DNA from: JACVRW01 sp035705985
GTDB taxonomy: Bacteria; Actinomycetota; Thermoleophilia; Solirubrobacterales; Thermoleophilaceae
Reading direction: 5' to 3'
DNA: 25,922 nucleotides
Assembly (NCBI GenBank): GCA_035705985.1
Contig: DASSVP010000212.1
Span: forward strand, 1-25,922
In this document: positions 7,683-14,373 of the stretch, piece by piece
How the letters are laid out: every line of letters starts with the position of its first letter
Numbering within the stretch: the stretch's first letter is position 1
Program-made: the position numbers and the translations under genes
The notes under the pieces: generated by a model
What the model was told of the DNA's origin: nothing
The model's input: the letters and a program-made list of their open reading frames with translations, nothing else
The model's database searches: none

Positions 7683-8959
7683 CAGCCGGCCTCCGCGCGC
7701 TCCCCGATGAACTCGCGCACCTGGTCCTCGGCGCCGGCCAGCTTCTCGGAGATCCGCCGCCGGACGAGCTCCTCGAGGCCCGGGTCGTCGAGTCGCATGA
7801 CGACCTCCTCGAAGTAGCCCTCCACGAGCACGCGCACCGCTTCGGCGCGCGAGATCCCGCGGGTCATCATGTAGAAGATCTGCTCGGGGTCGAGCTCGCC
7901 GACGGTCCCGCCGTGCGAGGCCTTCACGTTGTCCACCTCGACGATCAGCGACGGGATCGCGTCGCCCTTCGCCTTCGGCGACAGCAGCATCGAGTGCGTC
8001 TGGAGATAGGTGTCCACCTCCGTCGCCTTCGGGATGATGTGGATGAGCCCCTCGTACGACGCGCGCGACTCGCCCGTGAGCGCGCCCTTCCAGACGGTGT
8101 CGCCCGTGGTGTGGCCCGCCTCGTGCCGGTCGGTGGTGAACAGGTCGAGGTGCTCGTCGCGCTCGGTGAAGTACATGCCGGTGTGGCGCATGTCCGAGCC
8201 GGGCTCGGCGGTGATGATGTCGAGCGTCTGCTTCGTGAGATGGCCGCCGAGGTGGATCGGCACCCACTTGACGTGCGCGTCGCGCTGGACCTCCACCCTC
8301 CTCACCGAGAGATCGTGCACCTCGCCCGATCCCCAGTCCTGGTAATGCGCGAGATGGACCTGGGCGCCGGGGCGCGCGTAGAGCTCGAAGGCGCCCGAAT
8401 GCAGCGCCTGGCCCTCGAAGTCCGGCGCGAGGAAGTACTCGCGGATCTTGACCTCGGACTGCTCGCCCACAACTACCAGCGAGTGCGCCCATTGCACGGT
8501 GCCCGGCTCCTCGATCAGCCAGACCGCCTGGATCGGCCTCTCGATCTGGACGTTGTCCGGCACGTACACGAAGACGCCGCCCGTCCAGAATGCGGCGGTC
8601 CCGGCGGGGAACTTGCCCTCGTCGTAGGGGAGCCGCCTCGCGAAGTACTCCTCCACGAGATCGGCGTGCTTCTCCACCGCTTCCTCGAGCGGCATGACGA
8701 TGACACGCTCGTCCGTCACATCGCAGTGCACGATGTTCGCGCCCTGCTGCACGATGAGCGCGGCGTGCTCCTCGTCGCCGAGGTGCTCGCGGACAAGGAC
8801 AGAGTCCAGGCTGTCGTAGCGCTTGGGCTCGAGCGAATCGAGGTCGAGGCCGCGCAGCGACGTCGTCCAGAACCCGGAGCGGCGCCAGGTGGGAACCTCC
8901 TGCGACTCGAAGACCTCGAGCGCGGCGTGCCGGCGGTCCTCCACGAAGCTAGGCGCCAT
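7682..8959 (-). CDS. sufD: Fe-S cluster assembly protein SufD
   Basis: 425-residue beta-helix protein of the SufB/SufD family, part of the SufBC2D scaffold. The core GGVFVYVPDNVQIERPIQAVWLI and the C-terminal KASHGGTVGELDPEQIFYMMTRGIS are diagnostic. SufD rather than SufB is indicated by KASH at the position of E. coli SufD His360, and by QTHSMLLS where SufB has a cysteine (Cys405); the only cysteine in the protein is near residue 85. The start overlaps the end of sufC by 11 nt and the stop overlaps sufS by one base. No sufB lies anywhere in the window, which is odd because SufD normally works with SufB. Confidence 0.88.
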   Translation of the reverse strand: MAPSFVEDRRHAALEVFESQEVPTWRRSGFWTTSLRGLDLDSLEPKRYDSLDSVLVREHLGDEEHAALIVQQGANIVHCDVTDERVIVMPLEEAVEKHADLVEEYFARRLPYDEGKFPAGTAAFWTGGVFVYVPDNVQIERPIQAVWLIEEPGTVQWAHSLVVVGEQSEVKIREYFLAPDFEGQALHSGAFELYARPGAQVHLAHYQDWGSGEVHDLSVRRVEVQRDAHVKWVPIHLGGHLTKQTLDIITAEPGSDMRHTGMYFTERDEHLDLFTTDRHEAGHTTGDTVWKGALTGESRASYEGLIHIIPKATEVDTYLQTHSMLLSPKAKGDAIPSLIVEVDNVKASHGGTVGELDPEQIFYMMTRGISRAEAVRVLVEGYFEEVVMRLDDPGLEELVRRRISEKLAGAEDQVREFIGERAEAG

Positions 8960-9701
8960 TCGCGGCCACCGCCTCGCGCACGAACTCGTAGCCCTTCGCC
9001 TCGAGCTCGTCGGCGAGCTCCGAGCCGCCCTCGCGCACGATCCGGCCGTCCAGCAGGATGTGGACGAAGTCCGGGCGCACGTAGCTCAGGATGCGCGTGT
9101 AGTGCGTGATGATGAGGAAGCCGCGGTCCTCGCCGCGCATAGCGTTCACGCCCTCGGAGACGATGCGGAGCGCGTCGATGTCGAGCCCGGAGTCGGTCTC
9201 GTCGAGCACCGCGAACTCCGGCTGGAGCATCGCGAGCTGGAGGATCTCGGCGCGCTTCTTCTCGCCGCCCGAGAAGCCCTCGTTCAGGTAGCGGCTCGTG
9301 AAGTCGCGGCTGATCTTCAGGAGGTCCATGTTCTCCTTCAGCAGTGCGCCGAACTCCTTGACCTTGATCGGCTCCTCGCGCTTGGCGTTCACCGCCATGC
9401 GCATGAAGTTCGCGACCGACACGCCCGGGATCGTGGCCGGGTACTGGAACGCCATGAAGAGGCCGGCGCGGGCGCGCTCGTCGGGATCTGACTCCGTCAG
9501 GTCCTCGCCGTTCAGGAGGATGCGGCCCTCGGTGACCTCGTAGCTCGGGTTGCCCATCAGCGTGTTGGCGAGGGTGGACTTGCCCGAGCCGTTGGGGCCC
9601 ATCAGGGCATGCGTCTCCCCCTTCTTCACGACGAGGTCGACGCCGTGGAGGATCTCCCGCTCCTCCGTGCGCACATGCAGGTTCTGGACTTCAAGGGTCA
9701 T
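8949..9701 (-). CDS. sufC: Fe-S cluster assembly ATPase SufC
   Basis: 250-residue ABC-type ATPase of the SUF scaffold, cytoplasmic and without membrane partner. Walker A GPNGSGKST (about residues 36-44), Q-loop FMAFQYPATIPGVSV, signature GFSGGEKKRAEILQ and Walker B EFAVLDETDSGLD are the SufC forms; the sentence THYTRILSYVRPDFVHIL after Walker B is also typical. It starts with ATG at 9701, overlapping the Rrf2 gene stop by 4 nt (ATGA), and ends inside the first codons of sufD. Order here is regulator-sufC-sufD-sufS-scaffold, whereas many actinobacteria have regulator-sufB-sufD-sufC-sufS-sufU. Confidence 0.95.
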   Translation of the reverse strand: MTLEVQNLHVRTEEREILHGVDLVVKKGETHALMGPNGSGKSTLANTLMGNPSYEVTEGRILLNGEDLTESDPDERARAGLFMAFQYPATIPGVSVANFMRMAVNAKREEPIKVKEFGALLKENMDLLKISRDFTSRYLNEGFSGGEKKRAEILQLAMLQPEFAVLDETDSGLDIDALRIVSEGVNAMRGEDRGFLIITHYTRILSYVRPDFVHILLDGRIVREGGSELADELEAKGYEFVREAVAANGA

Positions 9702-10159
9702 GCGGTTACGTTCGCTCTCTTCTTCTGGGTCAAGGGCCGGACCAGGTCGTCCAGCGTCATCTCGTTCAGGGTTCGGACGATCGACCCCTGGACCCGGGTC
9801 CAGAGGAACTTCGTCGGGCACGGCTCGCCGTCCTCGTGGTGCTCGCGCGAGCAGACGAGCACGCCGTCCGCGTCGGCGCTGATGCACTCGATCGGCGCGA
9901 TGTCGCCCTCGAGCGCGCGCACGACCTCGGCCATGGAGATGTCCCCGGCCTCGCGCGCAAGCGTGTAGCCGCCGTGCGCGCCCCGGCGCGAGTCCACGAG
10001 CCCGGCCTTGCGGAGCCGCTGCACGAGGTGCTCGAGGTACGCGAGCGGCAGCCCCTCCGCGTCGGCGATCGTGCCGAGCGAGATCGGGCCGTCCTCGCCG
10101 CGCCTGGCGAGATGCGCCATGACGCGAACGCCGTACTCGGCCTTCGTCGAGAACATCAT
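9698..10159 (-). CDS. Rrf2-family (IscR/SufR-like) regulator with three cysteines
   Basis: 153-residue winged-helix regulator. The start MMFSTKAEYGVRVMAHLA and the segment LVDSRRGAHGGYTLAR are classic Rrf2 features. Three cysteines at 92, 103 and 114 (IEC...LVCS...EPCPTKFLW) match the Fe-S-binding region of IscR-type regulators, but with 10 residues between each pair instead of 5 as in E. coli IscR; many Gram-positive Rrf2 proteins have wider spacing. By analogy it would sense Fe-S cluster status and repress the suf genes directly downstream, with which it overlaps by 4 nt. The gene follows SCO1 by 14 nt. A TAGGAT 7 nt before the ATG may provide its own promoter. Confidence 0.88.
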   Translation of the reverse strand: MMFSTKAEYGVRVMAHLARRGEDGPISLGTIADAEGLPLAYLEHLVQRLRKAGLVDSRRGAHGGYTLAREAGDISMAEVVRALEGDIAPIECISADADGVLVCSREHHEDGEPCPTKFLWTRVQGSIVRTLNEMTLDDLVRPLTQKKRANVTA

Positions 10160-10166
10160 GGGCTAA

Positions 10167-10172
10167 ATCCTA
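10167..10172 (-). promoter_or_regulatory. Candidate -10 element (TAGGAT) for the Rrf2-suf genes
   Basis: On the minus strand TAGGAT lies 7 nt before the ATG at 10159, in the 14-nt gap after SCO1. It would give an internal, leaderless promoter for the regulator and the suf genes, within the longer run that begins with the histidine kinase. Confidence 0.42.
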
Positions 10173-10173
10173 C

Positions 10174-10773
10174 TCAGCCGGTCGGAGAAGCCTCGCGCTC
10201 CAGCAGGGCGAGGTCGTTGGCCAGGCGCTCGGGGGTCGCCTCGGAGCCAGGGAAGCCGATTCGCTGGAAGCCGCGGGCGTCCACGAGCGTGAAGCGCGCC
10301 TGGTGCTCGGTCGTGACGGTCTGGGGCTGGATGTGGAAGCCGTCCCAGACCTCGCGCAGCTCGGCGCGCGACCCGAGCACGAAGTCGATGCGCCCGGTTG
10401 CGCGCTGCTCCGCGAGAAAACGCCTGGCGCTCTCGGGCGTGTCGCGTGGGGGGTCCACCGCGATCGCCAGCGCCGGCACGTCGTGGCCGAGCTGGTCGAG
10501 TGCCCCTCGGATCGTCTGCGCCTGTATGGGGCAGGTGTCCTCGCAGTTCGTGTAGAGGAAGGTCACGACGACGGGCGTGCCGCGCAGCTCGCGCATCGAG
10601 ACCGGATCGCCGTCCTGGTTTCTCAGCGTGAAGTCGGGCGCCCGCACGCCCTCCGGCATCAGCGCCCCTTCGAAGCCGGCCGGCTCGTCCTCGCCGCCCA
10701 TCGCCCCGAGCACCACCGCCCCGAGGGCCAGTACGCCCACAATCAGGAGCGCGACGGCGATGCGCGGATTCAC
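10174..10773 (-). CDS. SCO1/SenC/PrrC family copper-handling thioredoxin-like protein
   Basis: 199-residue protein with an N-terminal membrane anchor (residues 5-25, AVALLIVGVLALGAVVLGA) and an extracytoplasmic thioredoxin fold. The copper ligands of SCO proteins are present: CEDTC (Cys77, Cys81) after VVVTFLYTN, and His157 in TTEHQARFTLVD. The family delivers copper to the CuA site of cytochrome c oxidase or acts as a thiol redox protein. It starts with GTG, 10 nt after the GNAT stop, and is followed by the Rrf2 regulator. No oxidase subunit is in the window, so its link with the suf genes is positional only. Confidence 0.86.
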   Translation of the reverse strand: MNPRIAVALLIVGVLALGAVVLGAMGGEDEPAGFEGALMPEGVRAPDFTLRNQDGDPVSMRELRGTPVVVTFLYTNCEDTCPIQAQTIRGALDQLGHDVPALAIAVDPPRDTPESARRFLAEQRATGRIDFVLGSRAELREVWDGFHIQPQTVTTEHQARFTLVDARGFQRIGFPGSEATPERLANDLALLEREASPTG

Positions 10774-10780
10774 CCGGGGC

Positions 10781-10786
10781 AGGCTA
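10781..10786 (-). promoter_or_regulatory. Candidate -10 element (TAGCCT) for the SCO1 gene
   Basis: Minus-strand TAGCCT, 7 nt before the GTG at 10773. Its TAG is the stop codon of the upstream GNAT gene, repeating the arrangement seen at several other junctions here. Confidence 0.35.
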
Positions 10787-11254
10787 GAGAGTGAGCTCGT
10801 AGCGCTGCCAGTCCATCCGCCGGCCCCAGCGGGTCACGTCCTCGCTGCTCACGGGCTCGAAGCCGACGCTCCGGTACAGGCTCCCGGCCGCCGTCAGGTC
10901 GCCGAAGGTGAACAGCTGGAGCCGCTCGTACCCCGCGGCGCGGGCCGCGTCGAGCACCGTCACCACCAGGCGGCGCCCCGCGCCCGTGCCGCGAGCCTCG
11001 GGCAGCAGCACGAGGTGCCCGAGCTGACCGAGCGTCCGGCTCTCCTCGTTCAGCGTGATCGAGCCGGCCACCTCGCGGTCCAGCTCCGCCAGCCACAGCC
11101 CGTCGCGCGGGCCCGGGAAGCCGCCGCGGCGCAGCTCGGCGAGCCGCGTGGCCACGTCCTGGGCGAACGACGGGTCCAGCCCGAACTCCGCCTCGTACAC
11201 CTGGCGGTGGAGCCGGACGACCGCGTTCACGTCGTCCGAGGGGATGATCTGCAC
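10784..11254 (-). CDS. GNAT family N-acetyltransferase
   Basis: 156-residue acetyltransferase. The acetyl-CoA-binding motif is clear: LGHLVLLPEARGTGAGRRLV (beta4 then the R-G-x-G-x-G/A loop), preceded by REVAGSITLN and followed by YERLQLFTFGDLTAAGSLYRSVGFEP, the usual C-terminal motif. The start is the GTG at 11254, 2 nt after the response regulator stop; there is no ATG in frame nearby. The phrase GQLGHLVLLPEARGTG is common in acetyltransferases that are adjacent or fused to MarR regulators. The substrate is unknown. It is complete, in contrast to the GNAT remnant at 14646-14841. Confidence 0.85.
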   Translation of the reverse strand: MQIIPSDDVNAVVRLHRQVYEAEFGLDPSFAQDVATRLAELRRGGFPGPRDGLWLAELDREVAGSITLNEESRTLGQLGHLVLLPEARGTGAGRRLVVTVLDAARAAGYERLQLFTFGDLTAAGSLYRSVGFEPVSSEDVTRWGRRMDWQRYELTL

Positions 11255-11256
11255 GC

Positions 11257-11892
11257 CTAAGGCTCTACCAGGCCGCGCCGGATCGCGTAGCGGACGATCT
11301 CCACGCGGTCGCGCATGCCGAGCTTCCCGAACACGTTCGTGCGGTGCGACTCGACGGTCTTCTCCGAGAGCTTCAGCGTCTCGGCGATCTGCTTGTTCGT
11401 GTACGCCTCGGCGATCAGCTTCACGACCTCGAGCTCGCGCGGCGTGAGACCGTCGTCCACCTCGGTCGAGCCACCCTCGAGCCACTCGTCCATCAGCGCC
11501 TTCTGGGCGTCGTCCGAGAGGAAGGTGCGGCCGCCGGCGACGGTGCGCACGGCGTCGATCAGGTCCTTGTCGGCGGCCCGCTTCAGCACGTAGCCCGCCG
11601 CGCCGGCCTCGAGGCCCTCGAGGAAATAGCGCTCGTCGTCGTGCATCGAGAGCATCAGCACGCGCGTGTCGGGCACGTGCGAGCGGATCTCGCGAGCGGC
11701 CTGGAGCCCCGTCATCCTCGGCATCGAGACATCGAGCACGGCGACCGTCGGCCGGTGCTCCTGGGTCGACTCGAGCGCGCGCACGCCGTCCTCGGCCTCC
11801 GCCACCACCTGCATGTCCGGCTGGCGCTCGATAAGCATCCGCAGTCCCGAGCGCACGATGCCGTGGTCGTCGGCGATCAGGACGCTGATCAC
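11257..11892 (-). CDS. NarL/FixJ-family response regulator
   Basis: 211-residue two-component regulator. Receiver domain: acidic pair Asp8-Asp9 in VLIADDH, phosphorylation site Asp54 in VAVLDVSMPRM, and the conserved Lys in GYVLKRAA. The LuxR-type HTH is at about residues 145-200: LTPRELEVVKLIAEAYTNKQ, then SEKTVESHRTNVFGKL. The GTG start overlaps the histidine kinase stop by 4 nt (GTGA), so the two form a cognate pair. It likely activates or represses promoters through a palindrome; the perfect 7-4-7 inverted repeat just upstream of the kinase gene (12942-12959) is a candidate autoregulatory site. The signal and regulon are not known. Confidence 0.92.
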   Translation of the reverse strand: MISVLIADDHGIVRSGLRMLIERQPDMQVVAEAEDGVRALESTQEHRPTVAVLDVSMPRMTGLQAAREIRSHVPDTRVLMLSMHDDERYFLEGLEAGAAGYVLKRAADKDLIDAVRTVAGGRTFLSDDAQKALMDEWLEGGSTEVDDGLTPRELEVVKLIAEAYTNKQIAETLKLSEKTVESHRTNVFGKLGMRDRVEIVRYAIRRGLVEP

Positions 11893-12914
11893 GCCGGCAC
11901 CCGCTCGTGACGGCCGATGCGGAACGACACCGTCGTCCCGCCGCCCGGCGCGGATCGAACGTCGAGCTCGCCGCCGGCCAGGCGCGCGCGCTCGGCCATC
12001 CCGCTCAGCCCGAGGCCCGCACCCCGGCTGTCGCCGCGGCCGCGGCCAACCGAGCCTGGGTCGAAGCCGGCGCCGTCGTCGCGGACGCGCAGCTCGAGCC
12101 GGTCGTCGGCCACCTCGAGCTCGACCGCGACCGCCGTGGCGCCGGCGTGCCTGCCCACGTTCGCGAGTGCCTCCTGGAGGATCCGGTACACCGCGGTCTG
12201 CACGTCCTCCGGAAGCGAGTTCGGGTCGCCGTCCGTCTCGATGCTCACCTCGACGCCGGTGCGTGCCGAGAAGCGCTTGAGCTGGGTCTCGACGGCCGCT
12301 ATCAGCCCGTGGTCGTCGAGCGCGCTCGGCCGCAGCTGGCGCGCGAGGTTGAGGAGCTCCTCCATCGCCTGGTTCACGAGCCGCTTGAGCTCGTCCACCT
12401 CGTCCACGCGCGTGGGCGGGCTGTCCTGCGCCAGCGCCTCGAGCCGGAGCAGGATCGCGGTGAGCGCCTGGTTCACCTCGTCGTGAAGGTCGCGGGCGAG
12501 GCGGCGGCGCTCCTCCTCCTGCGCGCGCATGGCGAGCGTGCCGGAACGGCGACGCTCCTCCTCGATGCGCGCCAGGAGGCGGTTGAAGGCGCGCGACAGC
12601 TTGTCGATCTCCTCGACCGGGTCGTGCGCGGAGAGCCGGTGGCTGGACGGCTCCGCGGGGTCGATTCCCTCGATCCGGGCGATCAGCCGCTCGAGCGGCG
12701 CGAACCGGCGCTGGAGCATCCAGAGGTTCACGCAGAGCGTGAGCACGATCGCGAGCGCGAGGATGAGGAACGACCAGCGCTGGTCGTTCACGGTGAGGTC
12801 CAGGCCCGCGGCCAGGCTCGCCGCGAACAGCGTGATCGCGACGAGCACGACGTTCGCGGCCACGACCTGGCCGATCAGGGAGTCGTCGCGTCGCGTCATA
12901 GAGGGTCTTGTCAT
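11889..12914 (-). CDS. NarL-system sensor histidine kinase (HisKA_3/HATPase)
   Basis: Membrane sensor kinase of about 341 residues. Two transmembrane helices (about residues 16-36 and 48-66) enclose a very short external loop, so it probably senses a signal in or near the membrane, or inside the cell. A HAMP-like segment follows (RRFAPLERLIARIEGIDP, about 69-120), then the HisKA_3 box RRLARDLHDEVNQALT with His144, and the HATPase with ILQEALANVGRHA (N box), RDDGAGFD and GLGLSGMAERA. ATG 12914 is chosen; ATG 12899 is an alternative. The same frame continues upstream to 13265 but lacks family similarity there. It is first of nine closely spaced minus-strand genes ending with the suf genes. Confidence 0.9.
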   Translation of the reverse strand: MTRPSMTRRDDSLIGQVVAANVVLVAITLFAASLAAGLDLTVNDQRWSFLILALAIVLTLCVNLWMLQRRFAPLERLIARIEGIDPAEPSSHRLSAHDPVEEIDKLSRAFNRLLARIEEERRRSGTLAMRAQEEERRRLARDLHDEVNQALTAILLRLEALAQDSPPTRVDEVDELKRLVNQAMEELLNLARQLRPSALDDHGLIAAVETQLKRFSARTGVEVSIETDGDPNSLPEDVQTAVYRILQEALANVGRHAGATAVAVELEVADDRLELRVRDDGAGFDPGSVGRGRGDSRGAGLGLSGMAERARLAGGELDVRSAPGGGTTVSFRIGRHERVPA

Positions 12915-12941
12915 GGATCGGAAGGGGCGTTCGGAACGGAA

Positions 12942-12959
12942 ATGGGGTCTCCACCCCAT
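12942..12959. promoter_or_regulatory. Perfect 7-4-7 inverted repeat upstream of the histidine kinase gene
   Basis: ATGGGGT-CTCC-ACCCCAT, perfect over seven pairs, 28 nt before the kinase ATG at 12914. As DNA it could bind a dimeric regulator such as the adjacent NarL-type protein. As minus-strand RNA it would form a hairpin with GGAG in the loop. Confidence 0.5.
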
Positions 12960-12961
12960 AT

Positions 12962-13083
12962 CGGCAGCCTCGCGCCGGGACGAAACTCCTTGTGAGGCTT
13001 CAAGCAGGTGGAACTGCCGGGGCTTCCGCACAAACAATCTAGGTCTGGGTCTTCCGCCGGGGCGTCCGAAAGGGCGCCCCGGC
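12962..13083. other. Structured intergenic segment, possible leader RNA or small RNA
   Basis: In the 259-nt gap between divergent genes (12915-13173), several helices can form. CGGCA (12962-12966) with TGCCG (13015-13019) encloses GCCTC (12967-12971) with GAGGC (12994-12998), leaving a TTC...GAA side hairpin. A separate strong stem at 13056-13083 has arms GCCGGGGCG and CGCCCCGGC, extended by TCC/GGG to a GAAA tetraloop, about 12 pairs with one T-G. A minus-strand TAGATT (13036-13041) could start a transcript of about 115 nt that includes the first structure ahead of the kinase gene. I do not recognise a known riboswitch class. Confidence 0.4.
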
Positions 13084-13120
13084 TGTCGTTCCGGGCGCCG
13101 CGTGTCACCCCGCGACGGCG

Positions 13121-13136
13121 CTACACTTTGTGAAGT
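13121..13136 (+). promoter_or_regulatory. Sulfur-gene motif copy 1: CTACACTTTGTGAAGT
   Basis: AT-rich 16-mer 37 nt before the rhodanese-ThiF ATG, holding the inverted repeat ACTT-N4-AAGT and a TACACT that could be a -10. It differs by one base from the sequence at the cysM start (17345-17360). It sits in the gap that also serves the minus-strand run containing suf. Confidence 0.55.
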
Positions 13137-13173
13137 ATTGAATCCCGACCGGGTATCGAGGTAATCGCAGAAG

Positions 13174-14358
13174 ATGGCGTCCGGCGCAGAGCTGATTCGC
13201 AAGATCAAGGAGCAGATCCACGAGGTGGACCCGAAGGACGTCCACGAGCTCCAGCAGAACGGCAACGGTGCCGTGATCGTCGACGTGCGCGAGCAGCACG
13301 AGTTCGAGCAGTCGCACGTGCCCGGAGCGGTTCATGTCCCGCGCGGGCATCTCGAGTCGCGCATCGAGGGCGCCGTCGCCGACCGCTCGAAGCGCGTGAT
13401 CCTCTACTGCGCCTCGGGCAGCCGCTCCGCGCTCGCCGCCCACACGCTCCAGGAGCAGCTCGGCTACGAGGACGTCGCCTCCATGCGCGGCGGGATCACG
13501 CTCTGGAAGGACCGGGGCTACGACGTGGACGTCCCGGTCGCCCTGACGGCCGAGCAGCGGGAGCGCTACTCGCGCCACCTGCTCGTGCCCGAGGTGGGCC
13601 TCGAGGGCCAGCTCAAGCTGCTCGACGCGAAGGTGCTGCTGCTCGGCGCAGGCGGGCTCGGCTCACCGGCGGCGCTCTACCTCGCCGCCGCGGGCGTGGG
13701 CACGATCGGCATCGTCGACAACGACGTCGTCGACCTGTCGAACCTCCAGCGCCAGGTCGCGCACTCGAACGACCGCATCGGCATGCCGAAGGTCGACTCC
13801 GCGGAGATCTCGATCCACGAGATCAACCCGGACGTGAAGGTCGAGAAGCACGAGGTGCGCCTCGGACCGGACAACATCATGGAGATCATCGAGGGCCACG
13901 ACGTCGTCGTCGACGGCCTCGACAACTTCCCCACGCGCTACCTGCTGAACGACGCGAGCGTGCGGCTCCAGATCCCTGTCGTGTCCGCCTCGATCCTCGG
14001 CTTCGAGGGCCAGCTGTCGGTCTTCCACCCCTACGAGGGCCCGTGCTACCGCTGCCTCTACCCGACGCCGCCGCCGGCCGAGCTCGCGCCGTCGTGCGGC
14101 GCCGCGGGCGTGCTCGGCGTGCTTCCGGGCGTGATGGGGCTGCTCCAGTCGGTCGAGGTGATCAAGCTCATCACCGGCTCCGGCGACACGATGGCCGGCC
14201 GCCTGCTGCTCTACGACGCGCTCGGCACGACGTTCACCGAGCTCAAGGTCCGCCGCGACCCCGACTGCCCGATCTGCTCACGCGACCCGGGCGAGATCTC
14301 GGACGAGGAGATGGGCGTCTTCCCGGACTACGAGGCGTTCTGCGCAGGCGCTGGCTAG
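13174..14358 (+). CDS. Rhodanese-ThiF/MoeB fusion, sulfur-carrier activating enzyme (MoeZ-like)
   Basis: 394-residue cytoplasmic enzyme that would adenylate the C-terminal glycine of a ubiquitin-like sulfur carrier with ATP and then thiocarboxylate it. Residues 25-118 are a rhodanese domain with persulfide cysteine Cys79 in LYCASGSRS. Residues 127-372 are the E1-like MoeB/ThiF domain: LLGAGGLGSPAALYLAAAGV, NLQRQV, VDGLDNFPTRYLLND, zinc cysteines CYRC (291, 294) and CPIC (365, 368), and PSCGAAGVLGVLPGV. In mycobacterial MoeZ and eukaryotic MOCS3 the rhodanese is C-terminal; here it is N-terminal. The cysO gene follows 15 nt later, making CysO the likely substrate. A role with MoaD is also possible, though no molybdopterin genes are nearby. 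Confidence 0.88.
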   Translation: MASGAELIRKIKEQIHEVDPKDVHELQQNGNGAVIVDVREQHEFEQSHVPGAVHVPRGHLESRIEGAVADRSKRVILYCASGSRSALAAHTLQEQLGYEDVASMRGGITLWKDRGYDVDVPVALTAEQRERYSRHLLVPEVGLEGQLKLLDAKVLLLGAGGLGSPAALYLAAAGVGTIGIVDNDVVDLSNLQRQVAHSNDRIGMPKVDSAEISIHEINPDVKVEKHEVRLGPDNIMEIIEGHDVVVDGLDNFPTRYLLNDASVRLQIPVVSASILGFEGQLSVFHPYEGPCYRCLYPTPPPAELAPSCGAAGVLGVLPGVMGLLQSVEVIKLITGSGDTMAGRLLLYDALGTTFTELKVRRDPDCPICSRDPGEISDEEMGVFPDYEAFCAGAG

Positions 14359-14373
14359 GCTGCTGGACCCCTT

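Noticed and set aside
12940..13085. Assigning the structured region to 6S RNA or a known riboswitch
   Set aside because: Short resemblances were noticed, but no conserved core of 6S, cobalamin, TPP, SAM, c-di-GMP, guanidine or glycine RNAs could be matched, so no class is claimed.
12915..13265. N-terminal extension of the histidine kinase to 13265
   Set aside because: The extension would overlap the rhodanese-ThiF gene and run through the hairpins; it has no kinase or sensor similarity, and the transmembrane helices start just after ATG 12914/12899.
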